Part shown: positions 43,858 through 51,988 of the stretch, one piece after another
Layout: each line of letters opens with the position of its first letter
How positions within the stretch are numbered: the stretch's first letter is position 1
DNA from: Paenibacillus sp. JDR-2
Lineage (GTDB): Bacteria > Bacillota > Bacilli > Paenibacillales > Paenibacillaceae
Length of the DNA: 64,000 nt
Assembly (NCBI RefSeq): GCF_000023585.1
Contig: NC_012914.1
Span: forward strand, 4,804,001-4,868,000
Direction of reading: 5' to 3'
Notes under the pieces: model-generated
The model's input: the letters and a program-made list of their open reading frames with translations, nothing else
What the model was told of the DNA's origin: nothing
The model's database searches: none
Made by a program: the position numbers and the translations under genes

Positions 43858-44982
43858 ATGAACGTGCTGAACATAGCGTTATTCGAGATCAAAAAGGACT
43901 TGCGGGATAAGCGTACGCTGCTCTTTATGCTTGCCTTTCCAATCGTGCTTATACTGATTCTCGGAACGGCTCTCACAAACGCCTTCAATAACGGAATCGA
44001 GCTCGGAGATATGAAGCTGCTTGTTAAAAACACCGCTCAGAGTGAACAACTGCAAAGCTATTGGAACGGCTTCGCTCAAGCAATCGGCAAAGAAGGCGTC
44101 GAGTTGACGCCCGCTTTGAACGGCATCGACGGCAAGAAAGCCGTTCAGGATAATCAATTTACGGCGTACGCTGAAATCGACGACAATGGCATTCACTTCT
44201 ACGGAAGCAGCCGTCAAACGATCTCGAGCAATATCATCCAGGGCATGCTGACTTCGTTCGCCGACAAGTACAGCTTGGCCGCGGCGGCCTTGAAAAACGA
44301 TCCCGAAGCAGCGCAGGCCATCATCGCGGGAGAGATGACTGCCGGTTCTTTCATTCAGGAGTCCTCGCTCAATCCGGACCGTAAACCGGGCTCCATCGAT
44401 TATTACGCAATCGTGCAATCCACGATGATCGCTTTCTATGCTTGCATGTCGGCTAGCTGGCTCATTCGCGGTGAAGTGAAGCGGAAGACGGCGCTTCGAC
44501 TAGCCGCAGCCCCGGTAGGGAAGCTGGAGATCTTCGCAGGCAAGGTGATCGCTAGCACCATCATCAACTTCCTGTGTATTCTCGCAGTCGTCCTGTTCAG
44601 CAAATACGCATTCAACGCCAACTGGGGTAATCACCTCGGTTCCGTATTCCTCCTGCTGTTTACCGAAGTTCTGCTGGCGGTCAGCTTCGGCCTTGGCATC
44701 GCTTTCCTATTCAAAGACGATGCGGTCAACGCCGTGATGATGATCTTCGTCCAGTTGGCTTCCATGTTCGGCGGCGCCTACTTCCCTGTCGACGAGGCAT
44801 CCGGCTTCTTCGCCGGCATCGCGAACATCTCGCCGCTTCGCTGGGCGAATGAAGCATTGATGAACCTGATCTATAACGACGACTTGCAGGCCGTGTTCCC
44901 CGTTGTGGGACTTAATACCGCGATAGCGGCAGCATTCCTCGCATTCGTCGCTATTACGATGCGCAAACGGGAGGCTTTCTAA
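43858..44982 (+). CDS. ABC-2 type permease, LnrM-like
   Basis: A 374-residue ABC-2 membrane subunit: one N-terminal helix (about 20-40, LLFMLAFPIVLILILGTAL), a large extracellular region (about 45-180), then five clustered helices (about 185-370) with the coupling-helix region IRGEVKRKTALRLAAAPVGKLEIFAGKV. This is the standard plan for the LnrM/LnrN and YhgE/Pip-related exporters. AGGAGG lies 9 nt upstream of the ATG; the gap from the ATPase gene is 14 bp. It works as a heterodimer with the next gene product. Confidence 0.92.
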   Translation: MNVLNIALFEIKKDLRDKRTLLFMLAFPIVLILILGTALTNAFNNGIELGDMKLLVKNTAQSEQLQSYWNGFAQAIGKEGVELTPALNGIDGKKAVQDNQFTAYAEIDDNGIHFYGSSRQTISSNIIQGMLTSFADKYSLAAAALKNDPEAAQAIIAGEMTAGSFIQESSLNPDRKPGSIDYYAIVQSTMIAFYACMSASWLIRGEVKRKTALRLAAAPVGKLEIFAGKVIASTIINFLCILAVVLFSKYAFNANWGNHLGSVFLLLFTEVLLAVSFGLGIAFLFKDDAVNAVMMIFVQLASMFGGAYFPVDEASGFFAGIANISPLRWANEALMNLIYNDDLQAVFPVVGLNTAIAAAFLAFVAITMRKREAF

Positions 44983-44983
44983 G

Positions 44984-46132
44984 ATGAATAATATTCTTTG
45001 GATCGTTCGCAAGCAGCTCCGCTCGACCTTCCGCAAGAGATCGAGCTGGATCGTCTATTTCGGATTACCGATCGCCGCCATCCTCCTCTCCATGCTAATC
45101 TACGGAAGCTCCAGCGGCGGCAGTCTAAACGTCGGTATCCTTAACCAGGACGGTAACAAGACATTAACTCAAGACGCGATTCGTTTCGTTGAAGAGCTGA
45201 ACAACGTGAAGATCACGATGGCGGACCAAGCGTCTATGAACAAGGACATCGCTTCCGGCAAGCTGGACAGCGGCCTTATCTTCGAGAATGGATTCGCGGA
45301 CAGCGTCCGGAACGGTCAACCAGCCCATCTTCGCATTGTCTCCGCCAAAGGGGCGGAGGTGACCTCTTACGTGAAGGCACTGCTTGAAGGCTACATCGGC
45401 AATGTCGCCTCGATCGGCCAGACAACAAAGAACGACGCTGATGCGTTCGACGCCATCTATGCGGATTACAAAAAATCCAGCTTCAAGTTCGAATCCGAAT
45501 CGCTTAAAGATACTGCGAAGTTTAAGGACATGACGTATCAATCAATCGGCTTCCTTCTGATGTTCCTTCTCTTCTCCGCGGTCAATATGAGCAACCTTAT
45601 TCTTAAGGAGAGAGAGAATCGCACCTTCCTCCGTCTGCTCTCATCACCGCTGTCGGCTCGGGGATTCGTGCTTGGGAACGTGCTGGTCACCTTCATCATC
45701 CAGGTGCTGCAGATCGTCGTTACGCTGTTGGTCCTGAAGTACGCCATCGGCATTGACTCCGGCGTTCCGTTCGGAGAAATGCTAGGCACGCTCCTTCTTT
45801 TCTCGCTCGTCGCTATCGCCCTTGCCTTGCTGCTCACCGCGTTCTCGAAGAACAGCAGAGGCGCCGGCGCATTGCAGACGCTAATCATTACGCCGACCTG
45901 TCTTCTTGCCGGCTGCTTCTTCCCGCAAGAGATTATGCCGGATACGGTTCAGAAAATCTCGAGCTTCCTTCCGCAGCACTGGCTTCTTGTTACGATTACG
46001 AAGCTGCAGGACGGTCAAACGATTGGAAGTCTCGGACTCAACTTGGCCATTCTCATCGCCTTTGCTGCCGTGTTTACGCTGATCGCGATCTACCGGTTCA
46101 GCCGTAACAACGATGTAAGGCAGTTTATCTAA
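44984..46132 (+). CDS. ABC-2 type permease, LnrN-like
   Basis: A 382-residue ABC-2 membrane subunit with the same plan as its neighbour: helix 1 at about 22-42 (SWIVYFGLPIAAILLSMLIYG), an extracellular domain (45-180), and five C-terminal helices with the motif LKERENRTFLRLLSSPLSARGFVLGNVLVTF. It begins 1 bp after the preceding stop, with GGGAGG inside the previous gene. Together with the ATPase and the other permease it completes an LnrLMN-like exporter. A terminator lies about 80 bp downstream. Confidence 0.92.
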   Translation: MNNILWIVRKQLRSTFRKRSSWIVYFGLPIAAILLSMLIYGSSSGGSLNVGILNQDGNKTLTQDAIRFVEELNNVKITMADQASMNKDIASGKLDSGLIFENGFADSVRNGQPAHLRIVSAKGAEVTSYVKALLEGYIGNVASIGQTTKNDADAFDAIYADYKKSSFKFESESLKDTAKFKDMTYQSIGFLLMFLLFSAVNMSNLILKERENRTFLRLLSSPLSARGFVLGNVLVTFIIQVLQIVVTLLVLKYAIGIDSGVPFGEMLGTLLLFSLVAIALALLLTAFSKNSRGAGALQTLIITPTCLLAGCFFPQEIMPDTVQKISSFLPQHWLLVTITKLQDGQTIGSLGLNLAILIAFAAVFTLIAIYRFSRNNDVRQFI

Positions 46133-46179
46133 GTGCACCAGCGCAAGAAGGATTTAACGCAACCTCCAATCAATTAACC

Positions 46180-46201
46180 GACTACTTACAAGTAAGTAGT
46201 C
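46180..46201. repeat. 22-bp palindrome, orphan operator candidate
   Basis: GACTACTTAC, two bases AA, GTAAGTAGTC: ten-bp arms that are exact inverse complements. This resembles TetR/AcrR-family operators. It lies between convergent genes and just before the terminator, away from any start codon. Confidence 0.5.
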
Positions 46202-46210
46202 TTTAAACGA

Positions 46211-46250
46211 AAGACAGCTGCCGATAAATTGTCGGCAGCTGTCTTGTTGT
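46211..46250. terminator. bidirectional terminator
   Basis: AAGACAGCTGCCGA (46211-46224) and TCGGCAGCTGTCTT (46232-46245) form a 14-bp stem, followed by GTTGTTT on the plus strand. It ends the exporter operon and probably also the convergent ABC-F gene. Confidence 0.88.
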
Positions 46251-46284
46251 TTCAAGGTAACCGTAAAGTTAAAGGGAGTAATAA

Positions 46285-47763
46285 CTATAAGGCTACCGTT
46301 TTCGTTGCAACTTCCTCTTGGAATGTCTGGTCATGCTCAACAAAAATCATTGTTGGATTAAAGCTTTTAATAAGCTCTTCAACTTGCATTCGTGAATAAA
46401 CATCAATAAAGTTTAGCGGCTCATCCCAAATATATACATGAGCTTTTTCGCATAAACTTTTAGCTATAAGCAACTTTTTCTTTTGCCCGCCGGAATAGTG
46501 GGATATATCTTTTTCAAACTGGATCCGGTCAAAATCCATCTTACGTAGAATGGATTTAAATATCGGTTCATTAATTTGATTTTCTTCAATAAAGTCAGAC
46601 AGCTTTCCCTTTAAATGAGAGGTATCTTGCTGTACATAAGAAATGACAAGACCTGAACCAACGTTCAAAGTACCTGTATGCCGGAGTGGCTTCCCTAGAA
46701 TTAATTTTAGAATACTACTCTTTCCACTGCCATTCTTGCCATCAAGCACTACTCGGTCTCCCGCTTCAACCTTAAAAGTTATTGGCTTGTTCACTAATTC
46801 ACCATCGTACCTAACAGACACGTCCGTTAACTGAATGAGTTCTTTAGAAATGTATTCTAAAGGCTCTAAATGCAACGACTCCGTTTTTTCCACGTTTTTA
46901 AGCAGCGTTGACTTCTCTTCAATAGCTTTATTTTGCCTTGACTCCAGGTTCTTTGCACGTTTCATCATTTTTGCAGCTTTATGTCCCACAAACCCCTTGT
47001 CCAATTTAGAACCGGAATTTGTTGTACCGTTTTTGGAGGCCTCCACTTGATTGGACCAATTGGCGGAACGCTTTGAAGATTGTTGCAGCCTTCCAATATC
47101 TTTTTGCAAACGTTCATTCGTTTTTTCCTCATGTTCCTGCCGTCTATCAAAATTCAGCTTCCAAGAAGTATAATCACCGCTTTGAACTTCTATATTGGCT
47201 CTGTTTATGGACAAAATATGGTCAACACAGCCATCCAAAAAGTTTCTATCATGCGAGATTAAAATGAATCCCTTTTTCCTTTTTAGATATTTAGAAACCA
47301 TCTTTCGAGCATGGGTATCCAAATGATTGGTCGGCTCGTCAATTAATAAGAATTGCCCTTCGTTCAAGAAAAGCGCAGCCAATAAAACCTTCGTTTGTTC
47401 CCCATTGGATAACGTTTCGAATGGTCTGTACATCACTTCAGCATCGACATCTAAATAAGAAATTTCCCGAAGAAATTCCCAATCTTCTGCGTGTGGACAT
47501 ATCTCTTCCAATATTTCATAGGTGAGTCTGCTTTTATCCGGAACCGGATATGGAAAATAATTAAATTCTGCCGAAGAGATAATATTACCGTTGTATTCAT
47601 ATTTCCCTAATAGAAGATTGAAGAAGGTCGTCTTGCCTCGACCGTTGCGGCCAATAAATCCAAGCTTCCAATCCGTATCTATTTGAAAGCTAACATTCTC
47701 GAAAATAGGATCAAAGCTGCTAGGATATGAAAATGTCAGGTTTTGTACATGAATCATTGACAT
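46285..47763 (-). CDS. Lsa-type ABC-F ribosome protection protein
   Basis: A 492-residue protein with two ABC ATPase domains and no membrane segments. Domain 1: Walker A GRNGRGKTTF, signature LSNGEQTK, Walker B LLIDEPTNHLD; linker (about 185-290) with charged helices; domain 2: GKNGSGKSSI, signature YSGGQKKKL, and the Lsa hallmark VYIWDEPLNFIDVYSRMQVEEL in place of the usual DEPTNHLD. Lsa/Vga-type ABC-F proteins bind the ribosomal E site and displace lincosamides, streptogramins A and pleuromutilins; the exact spectrum here is unknown. GGAGG lies 8 nt before the ATG. A leader peptide and competing hairpins lie upstream. The gene is clearly more AT-rich than its neighbours, suggesting transfer. 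Confidence 0.9.
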   Translation of the reverse strand: MSMIHVQNLTFSYPSSFDPIFENVSFQIDTDWKLGFIGRNGRGKTTFFNLLLGKYEYNGNIISSAEFNYFPYPVPDKSRLTYEILEEICPHAEDWEFLREISYLDVDAEVMYRPFETLSNGEQTKVLLAALFLNEGQFLLIDEPTNHLDTHARKMVSKYLKRKKGFILISHDRNFLDGCVDHILSINRANIEVQSGDYTSWKLNFDRRQEHEEKTNERLQKDIGRLQQSSKRSANWSNQVEASKNGTTNSGSKLDKGFVGHKAAKMMKRAKNLESRQNKAIEEKSTLLKNVEKTESLHLEPLEYISKELIQLTDVSVRYDGELVNKPITFKVEAGDRVVLDGKNGSGKSSILKLILGKPLRHTGTLNVGSGLVISYVQQDTSHLKGKLSDFIEENQINEPIFKSILRKMDFDRIQFEKDISHYSGGQKKKLLIAKSLCEKAHVYIWDEPLNFIDVYSRMQVEELIKSFNPTMIFVEHDQTFQEEVATKTVAL

Positions 47764-47804
47764 GGTGGGTTCCTCCTTTTTATAAACACATTACTTTTTA
47801 TAAA

Positions 47805-47880
47805 AAGTCGGTACATACCCATCTATTCTTATTTACTCCGCATAAGTTCAATGGATACTTACCGACTTATACGGAGTAAA
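47805..47880 (-). promoter_or_regulatory. transcription attenuator of the ABC-F gene
   Basis: On the minus strand four arms occur in order: arm 1 (47880-47865), arm 2 (47868-47851), arm 3 (47847-47832), arm 4 (47822-47805). Arms 1 and 3 pair at 15 of 16 positions (TTTACTCCGTATAAGT with ACTTATGCGGAGTAAA). Arms 2 and 4 pair at 15 of 18 and run into TTTTTAT, a terminator. Arm 1 lies in the leader ORF and arm 2 covers its stop codon, so ribosome position can choose between the two structures. This matches the antibiotic-responsive attenuators known for other ABC-F genes such as vmlR. Confidence 0.8.
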
Positions 47881-47909
47881 TCATGCGTAACAACCTTGTC
47901 TGTACTCAT
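47859..47909 (-). CDS. leader peptide of the ABC-F gene
   Basis: A 16-codon ORF, MSTDKVVTHDLLRISR, with a strong site AAAGGAGGGGG just upstream of its ATG at 47909. Its last codons overlap arm 1 and its stop overlaps arm 2 of the attenuator. It has no similarity I recognise and is probably a cis-acting sensor: ribosomes stalled early on it would leave arm 1 free to form the antiterminator, allowing ABC-F expression. The peptide itself is not expected to have another function. Confidence 0.75.
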   Translation of the reverse strand: MSTDKVVTHDLLRISR

Positions 47910-47939
47910 CTTCCCCCTCCTTTATCACTTGTTGTCCGA

Positions 47940-47984
47940 AAAAAAATAAAGAGCTGCAAGAAAGTTACCTTTCTTGTAGCTCAA
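47940..47984 (-). terminator. hairpin upstream of the ABC-F leader
   Basis: GAGCTGCAAGAAAG (47951-47964) pairs with CTTTCTTGTAGCTC (47969-47982) around TTAC. The minus-strand copy is followed by TTTATTTTTTTTT. It either terminates transcripts from the DoxX gene or acts as an extra attenuator in the ABC-F 5' untranslated region. Confidence 0.8.
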
Positions 47985-48213
47985 ATAAAACGAATACAGC
48001 ATCCAACCTAATAAACAGGATAGATAAATATTATTTGAGAAAAGAATAAGTAGTTTTCTTGCTTAACAAAGAATAAAACAAACAGGTTATGTTTTATCAT
48101 TCGTAAATATAGCAAGAAATATTACATTATCTTTTCATCTCCTCTTGATTATTAGATATAAGTCTAGCATACCGAATTTCACAATTCAACTTTATAACAT
48201 GCCTTTAAATCGG
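47985..48213. other. AT-rich intergenic region
   Basis: About 230 bp of very AT-rich DNA between the hairpin and the DoxX stop. It should hold the ABC-F promoter on the minus strand, but no -35/-10 pair stands out. No ORF is supported. Confidence 0.4.
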
Positions 48214-48552
48214 CTAAAGCAAGAGGCTCATCGTGATTACAAAGGACAGCAGGCTAAGCACGATCGATGGAATGGCCTTCGAGAATGGATCCTTCGCTAC
48301 AACGATGAGGATGAAGGCTGCCGCCAGCATGGTTGCGGCTAATAAAAGACCGGCTATTACCGCTGTAATAGAAAACCAAATGCCCACAATCATACCAATC
48401 GAGCTTACGATTTCTATTAACCCCGTAACGAAATTAAAAAACGGCGGCAGTCCGAATCGCTTAAATTCATGCGCCATTTTACCGCTGATGATTCTTATTC
48501 CCGTAAACATAAAAAATACGCCGACAATCACTTGCAAAATCATAGTTAACAT
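48214..48552 (-). CDS. DoxX-family membrane protein
   Basis: A 112-residue protein with four membrane helices: ILQVIVGVFFMFTGIRIISG, FFNFVTGLIEIVSSIGMIVGIWF, ITAVIAGLLLAATMLAAAFILI and IPSIVLSLLSFVITMSLLL. The opening LQVIVGVFFMFTGIRKL-like pattern and the Pro between helices 1 and 2 (GLPPFFNFVTG) are typical of DoxX/DoxD-related proteins, implicated in redox or thiol stress. ATG at 48552 follows AGGAG. Upstream lies a 12-bp palindrome also found before the adjacent marR gene, so the MarR protein probably represses it. Confidence 0.82.
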   Translation of the reverse strand: MLTMILQVIVGVFFMFTGIRIISGKMAHEFKRFGLPPFFNFVTGLIEIVSSIGMIVGIWFSITAVIAGLLLAATMLAAAFILIVVAKDPFSKAIPSIVLSLLSFVITMSLLL

Positions 48553-48598
48553 TTTCTTAACGCTCCTATAACTCAATTTTTATTTTCGATTAATAAAC

Positions 48599-48610
48599 AT
48601 GCTATAGCAT
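48599..48610. promoter_or_regulatory. MarR operator candidate, copy 1
   Basis: ATGCTATAGCAT, a perfect 12-bp palindrome 47 bp upstream of the DoxX start. An identical copy lies before the marR gene. Confidence 0.7.
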
Positions 48611-48663
48611 ATATATCGCGTTAATCATTATACCGAGTTAACAATCTCTCACCTCCTCTCCGT

Positions 48664-49089
48664 TTATTCATCATTAACGCTCGCGTACAGTTTTCCGAGA
48701 ATCGCTTTCAGGTCGTTAATTTCAGCCATGCTCAAATTTCTTGTCGCATAATGATGCGCCTTAATTACAACGGGAAGCACCTTCGATTTGAGCTCAATCC
48801 CTTTGTCGGTAAGATATAGGTTGTGTGAACGCTTGTCCATTTCATGAACGAATCGTTTGACGATTCCTTTCTTCTCCAAAGAATGAATCATTCTAACAAC
48901 CGTGGTCTGATCCCGATCGATGGATTCCGCAAGCTCCTTTTGAGTTGTTCCCTTATCGCCGTCCAGCACGCTAAGAATGCCCCATTGATCCGGCGTGATC
49001 TCGAACGGCTTTAATTGCTTCGTAAAATAATTGTTCATCTTTACATCTGTACGATGAATCTGGAATCCCGTAAAATCATAAAGTTCCAT
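48664..49089 (-). CDS. MarR-family transcriptional regulator
   Basis: A 141-residue winged-helix regulator. Helix-turn-helix TTQKELAESIDRDQTTVVRMIHSLEKKGIVKR (about 48-80) and wing VHEMDKRSHNLYLTDKG, with helical dimerisation ends. Family members usually repress their own gene and a neighbouring transporter or redox gene until bound by a phenolic compound or oxidised. A Cys-based switch is not visible (no Cys in the protein), so ligand binding is more likely. AAGGAG lies 6 nt before the ATG. It is followed at 112 bp by the DoxX gene with an identical operator. Confidence 0.92.
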   Translation of the reverse strand: MELYDFTGFQIHRTDVKMNNYFTKQLKPFEITPDQWGILSVLDGDKGTTQKELAESIDRDQTTVVRMIHSLEKKGIVKRFVHEMDKRSHNLYLTDKGIELKSKVLPVVIKAHHYATRNLSMAEINDLKAILGKLYASVNDE

Positions 49090-49131
49090 AGTCGTCTCCT
49101 TTGAAATCCAATAACTCTTCCCGAATTATAT

Positions 49132-49143
49132 ATGCTATAGCAT
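49132..49143. promoter_or_regulatory. MarR operator candidate, copy 2
   Basis: ATGCTATAGCAT, identical to 48599-48610, 43 bp upstream of the marR start, consistent with autorepression. Confidence 0.7.
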
Positions 49144-49191
49144 TTAAAATCAAGAAGAATACTCAAGCGCATAATCGGACCTGTCCCAGAA

Positions 49192-49226
49192 ATAAAAAAA
49201 AGAGCACTGCGTTAACACAGTGCTCT
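49192..49226 (-). terminator. rho-independent terminator of cysDN
   Basis: AGAGCACTG (49201-49209) pairs with CAGTGCTCT (49218-49226); the minus-strand stem is followed by TTTTTTT, right after the cysN stop. Confidence 0.92.
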
Positions 49227-49234
49227 CAGAGTCT

Positions 49235-50896
49235 TTAAATGGTATAACTATCTTGAATGAGGGCCTTCACAACAAGCTTTACGATATCTTTTGCCGCTTC
49301 CTCGATCGAAGAGCTGTTGATATCAGCCTCGATTGGCAAAAAGGCTTGACCAATGATTTCATGCGCAATAGCTTGGTCGCTGTCGTTCGCAGCACCGGCC
49401 GGCACCAATGCAAGAAGTCCCGCGTCGTTTAGCAATGTAGCATAAGCTGCGAGTTGCCGCACGGATTCTCCCGAGCGGTTATCGATTAGCATCGTATGAT
49501 AACCTCTCGCTACCAACCGTTTCTCGACTTCTTTCGCAAGAGCCGTATTGCCCATAACGGAACCAGTAAGCCAAAGCGTTAATGGCTGCTGTCCTTTTTG
49601 CTGGGCACGAACATCTCTAGTGATTTCCGTATCGATCCGGACCACATTGTCAGAGCTTTGAAGAGCTTCGTCAATGACGCCGCAAGCGGATGTCATATTC
49701 GTTACGCGATCGATGAGAATAAACCCACCGATGCTTTTATTTTTTTCGAATGAGTCAAAAATAATACCATCCGATAATGAGAATTCGCATTTTGCCAATT
49801 CATTCTTTACCAGATGATCGGCTGTAACGGTATTTCCTGTATTAATATCGATCTTGTAATTAATTGCTGTTACCGTACCCGGAAGAATCTTCGTACCTAC
49901 CTTCACCAGAACATCTTTACCCGGCGTCAGGACAGAATCATCCATCCAAAGAATCGTCGCGCTAAAGCTGTCGGCCTCTTGGAGCTGATTGTCCTTCGTA
50001 AATACGCAGCCCCGCGAAACGTCGACTTCCCGATCTAATTGAATCGTGACGGGTTGCCCGGCATGAGCCGAATTCCTGTCTTGGTCTGTGACTAAAATTC
50101 GTTTAACCTTCGCCTTCTCATGGCTAGGCAACGTTATCAGTTCGTCGCCAACCGCGATGCTGCCGGCTTCAATCTGGCCTTGGAATCCGCGGAAGGTGTG
50201 GTCCGGTCGGCATACCCGTTGAATAGGCATCATGAACGGCTTCACGTCGTCGCTTGCATGAACATCGACACTCTCCAAATACGGCAACAAAGCAAGACCT
50301 TTATACCAAGGCGTATTGAGCGATTTTGTCGTGATGTTATCCCCTTCCGTTGCGGAAACAGGGATCACCTGAATGCTCTCGAACCGGAATTCAGTGGTGA
50401 TGCGGGAGAATTCTTCTTTGATTGCATCAAATTTATCCGTATCGAAATCCACCAAATCCATTTTGTTTACTGCCAATACCAGATGCTTAATCCCCATGAG
50501 GGCGCAAATCCGGGTATGGCGCTTTGTTTGGGTAATAATCCCTTTGGTTGCGTCCACCAGAATAACGGCAAGGTCGGCAAAGGATGCGCCTACGGCCATG
50601 TTGCGCGTATATTCTTCATGCCCCGGCGTGTCCGCTACAATGAACGAACGGTGATCCGTCGTAAAATAACGGTAAGCGACATCAATCGTAATCCCCTGCT
50701 CGCGTTCCGCAAGCAGCCCGTCAAGAAGCAAGGAGTAGTCAATTTTGCCGCCGCGGCTGCCCAGCCTGCTGTCTAACTCGAGCGCTCTTTCCTGGTCGGC
50801 GAACAAGAGCTTAGCCTCATAAAGCATATGTCCAATCAAGGTGGATTTGCCGTCATCCACGCTTCCGCAAGTTATAAATTTAAGCAGACTCTTCAT
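49235..50896 (-). CDS. cysN: sulfate adenylyltransferase subunit 1 with degenerate APS-kinase tail
   Basis: A 553-residue EF-Tu-like GTPase that drives APS synthesis by CysD. GTPase motifs: G1 GSVDDGKST (11-19), G3 DTPGHEEY (89-96), G4 NKMD (144-147), then beta-barrel domains to about 430. The C-terminal ~115 residues align in outline with APS kinase (CysC), LTLWLTGSVMGNTALAKEVEKRL, but the Walker A motif GxxxxGKST is shortened to GSVMGNT (445-451) with Lys replaced by Asn, and LDGD is replaced by LIDN. So this is a NodQ-like fusion whose kinase half is probably dead. The start is 1 bp after the cysD stop. Sulfate assimilation, cytoplasm. Confidence 0.93.
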   Translation of the reverse strand: MKSLLKFITCGSVDDGKSTLIGHMLYEAKLLFADQERALELDSRLGSRGGKIDYSLLLDGLLAEREQGITIDVAYRYFTTDHRSFIVADTPGHEEYTRNMAVGASFADLAVILVDATKGIITQTKRHTRICALMGIKHLVLAVNKMDLVDFDTDKFDAIKEEFSRITTEFRFESIQVIPVSATEGDNITTKSLNTPWYKGLALLPYLESVDVHASDDVKPFMMPIQRVCRPDHTFRGFQGQIEAGSIAVGDELITLPSHEKAKVKRILVTDQDRNSAHAGQPVTIQLDREVDVSRGCVFTKDNQLQEADSFSATILWMDDSVLTPGKDVLVKVGTKILPGTVTAINYKIDINTGNTVTADHLVKNELAKCEFSLSDGIIFDSFEKNKSIGGFILIDRVTNMTSACGVIDEALQSSDNVVRIDTEITRDVRAQQKGQQPLTLWLTGSVMGNTALAKEVEKRLVARGYHTMLIDNRSGESVRQLAAYATLLNDAGLLALVPAGAANDSDQAIAHEIIGQAFLPIEADINSSSIEEAAKDIVKLVVKALIQDSYTI

Positions 50897-50897
50897 C

Positions 50898-51821
50898 TTA
50901 GAAATAGCCCTCCCGTTTACGTCTTTCCATGCTTCCCGCTTCTTCCTGGTCGATCACCCTTGTTGTCCGTTCGGAGGATACCGCACCAAGCGTTTCTTCA
51001 ATGATAGCATCCAGCGTGTCCGCCTCCGACGGGGCACCGCCAGTAAGCGGATAGCAGCCTAATGTACGGAACCGCATCTTTGCCGTTTCAACCTTCTCAC
51101 CCGGCTGGAGCTTCATCCGCTCATCATCCACCATAATCATCTGCCCGTCACGGTTGACGACTGGCCTTTCTTTCGCAAAGTAGAGGGGAACGATATCAAT
51201 GTTCTCTCTGCGAATGTATTGCCAGATATCTTTTTCCGTCCAGTTGGAAATCGGGAATACGCGAATGCTTTCGCCCTTATTGATTCTGGTATTGAAAAGC
51301 TTCCACATTTCCGGACGCTGATTTTTCGGATCCCAGGCATGATTCTTATTGCGGAATGAGAAAATCCGCTCCTTCGCGCGCGATTTTTCCTCATCGCGTC
51401 TTCCGCCGCCGAAAGCAGCCGTAAATCCGTATTTGTCCAAGCCTTGCTTCAGGGCTTGGGTTTTCATAATATCCGTATATGCGGAACCATGATCGAATGG
51501 ATTGATCCCTTGCTCAATCCCTTCCTGATTGGAGTGGACAAGCATTTTGATTCCGAATTCTTTCGCCTTGCGGTCGCGGAATTCAATCATTTCTTTGAAC
51601 TTCCACGTTGTATCGATATGAAGGAATGGAAACGGCGGCTTCTCCGGATAAAATGCTTTCAGCGCCAAATGCAGCATCACGGAGCTATCCTTACCGATCG
51701 AGTACAGCATCACGGGATTTTCACATTCCGCCGCTACTTCTCTAATAATATAAATCGCTTCAGCTTCGAGTTGATCCAGATGTGTTGTTGCATCTATGGA
51801 ATCAAGCATCAATTTGTCCAT
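50898..51821 (-). CDS. cysD: sulfate adenylyltransferase subunit 2
   Basis: A 307-residue ATP-sulfurylase small subunit of the PP-loop family. Motifs: MLYSIGKDSSVMLHLALKAF (PP-loop SxGKDS), PFPFLHIDTTWKFKEMI, FGGGRRDEEKSRAKERIFSFRN and the C-terminal RFRTLGCYPLTGG and RRKREGYF, all conserved in CysD. It adenylates sulfate to APS with the CysN GTPase. ATG at 51821 is chosen from GGGAGG 10 nt upstream. The cysD-cysN arrangement is more typical of proteobacteria than of Bacillus, which uses the single-chain Sat enzyme. No S-box or T-box riboswitch was seen upstream. Confidence 0.96.
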   Translation of the reverse strand: MDKLMLDSIDATTHLDQLEAEAIYIIREVAAECENPVMLYSIGKDSSVMLHLALKAFYPEKPPFPFLHIDTTWKFKEMIEFRDRKAKEFGIKMLVHSNQEGIEQGINPFDHGSAYTDIMKTQALKQGLDKYGFTAAFGGGRRDEEKSRAKERIFSFRNKNHAWDPKNQRPEMWKLFNTRINKGESIRVFPISNWTEKDIWQYIRRENIDIVPLYFAKERPVVNRDGQMIMVDDERMKLQPGEKVETAKMRFRTLGCYPLTGGAPSEADTLDAIIEETLGAVSSERTTRVIDQEEAGSMERRKREGYF

Positions 51822-51988
51822 GAAAAAGTGCCTCCCTTTAATCCTCACTAAATCTATAGGCTATATTCTATATCGTATCAGATTTTCACTTTGTTGCAAA
51901 GTGGAATAAAGTATTTTCTTTAATTTTTTTGAGACGTTGGGCTCATAAAAAGGAGGACGCAACCACACGCGATATAATTCCATTTTAG

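Noticed and set aside
51822..51988. Possible S-box or T-box riboswitch before cysD
   Set aside because: No K-turn, T-box motif or terminator/antiterminator pair was found; the region is simply AT-rich.
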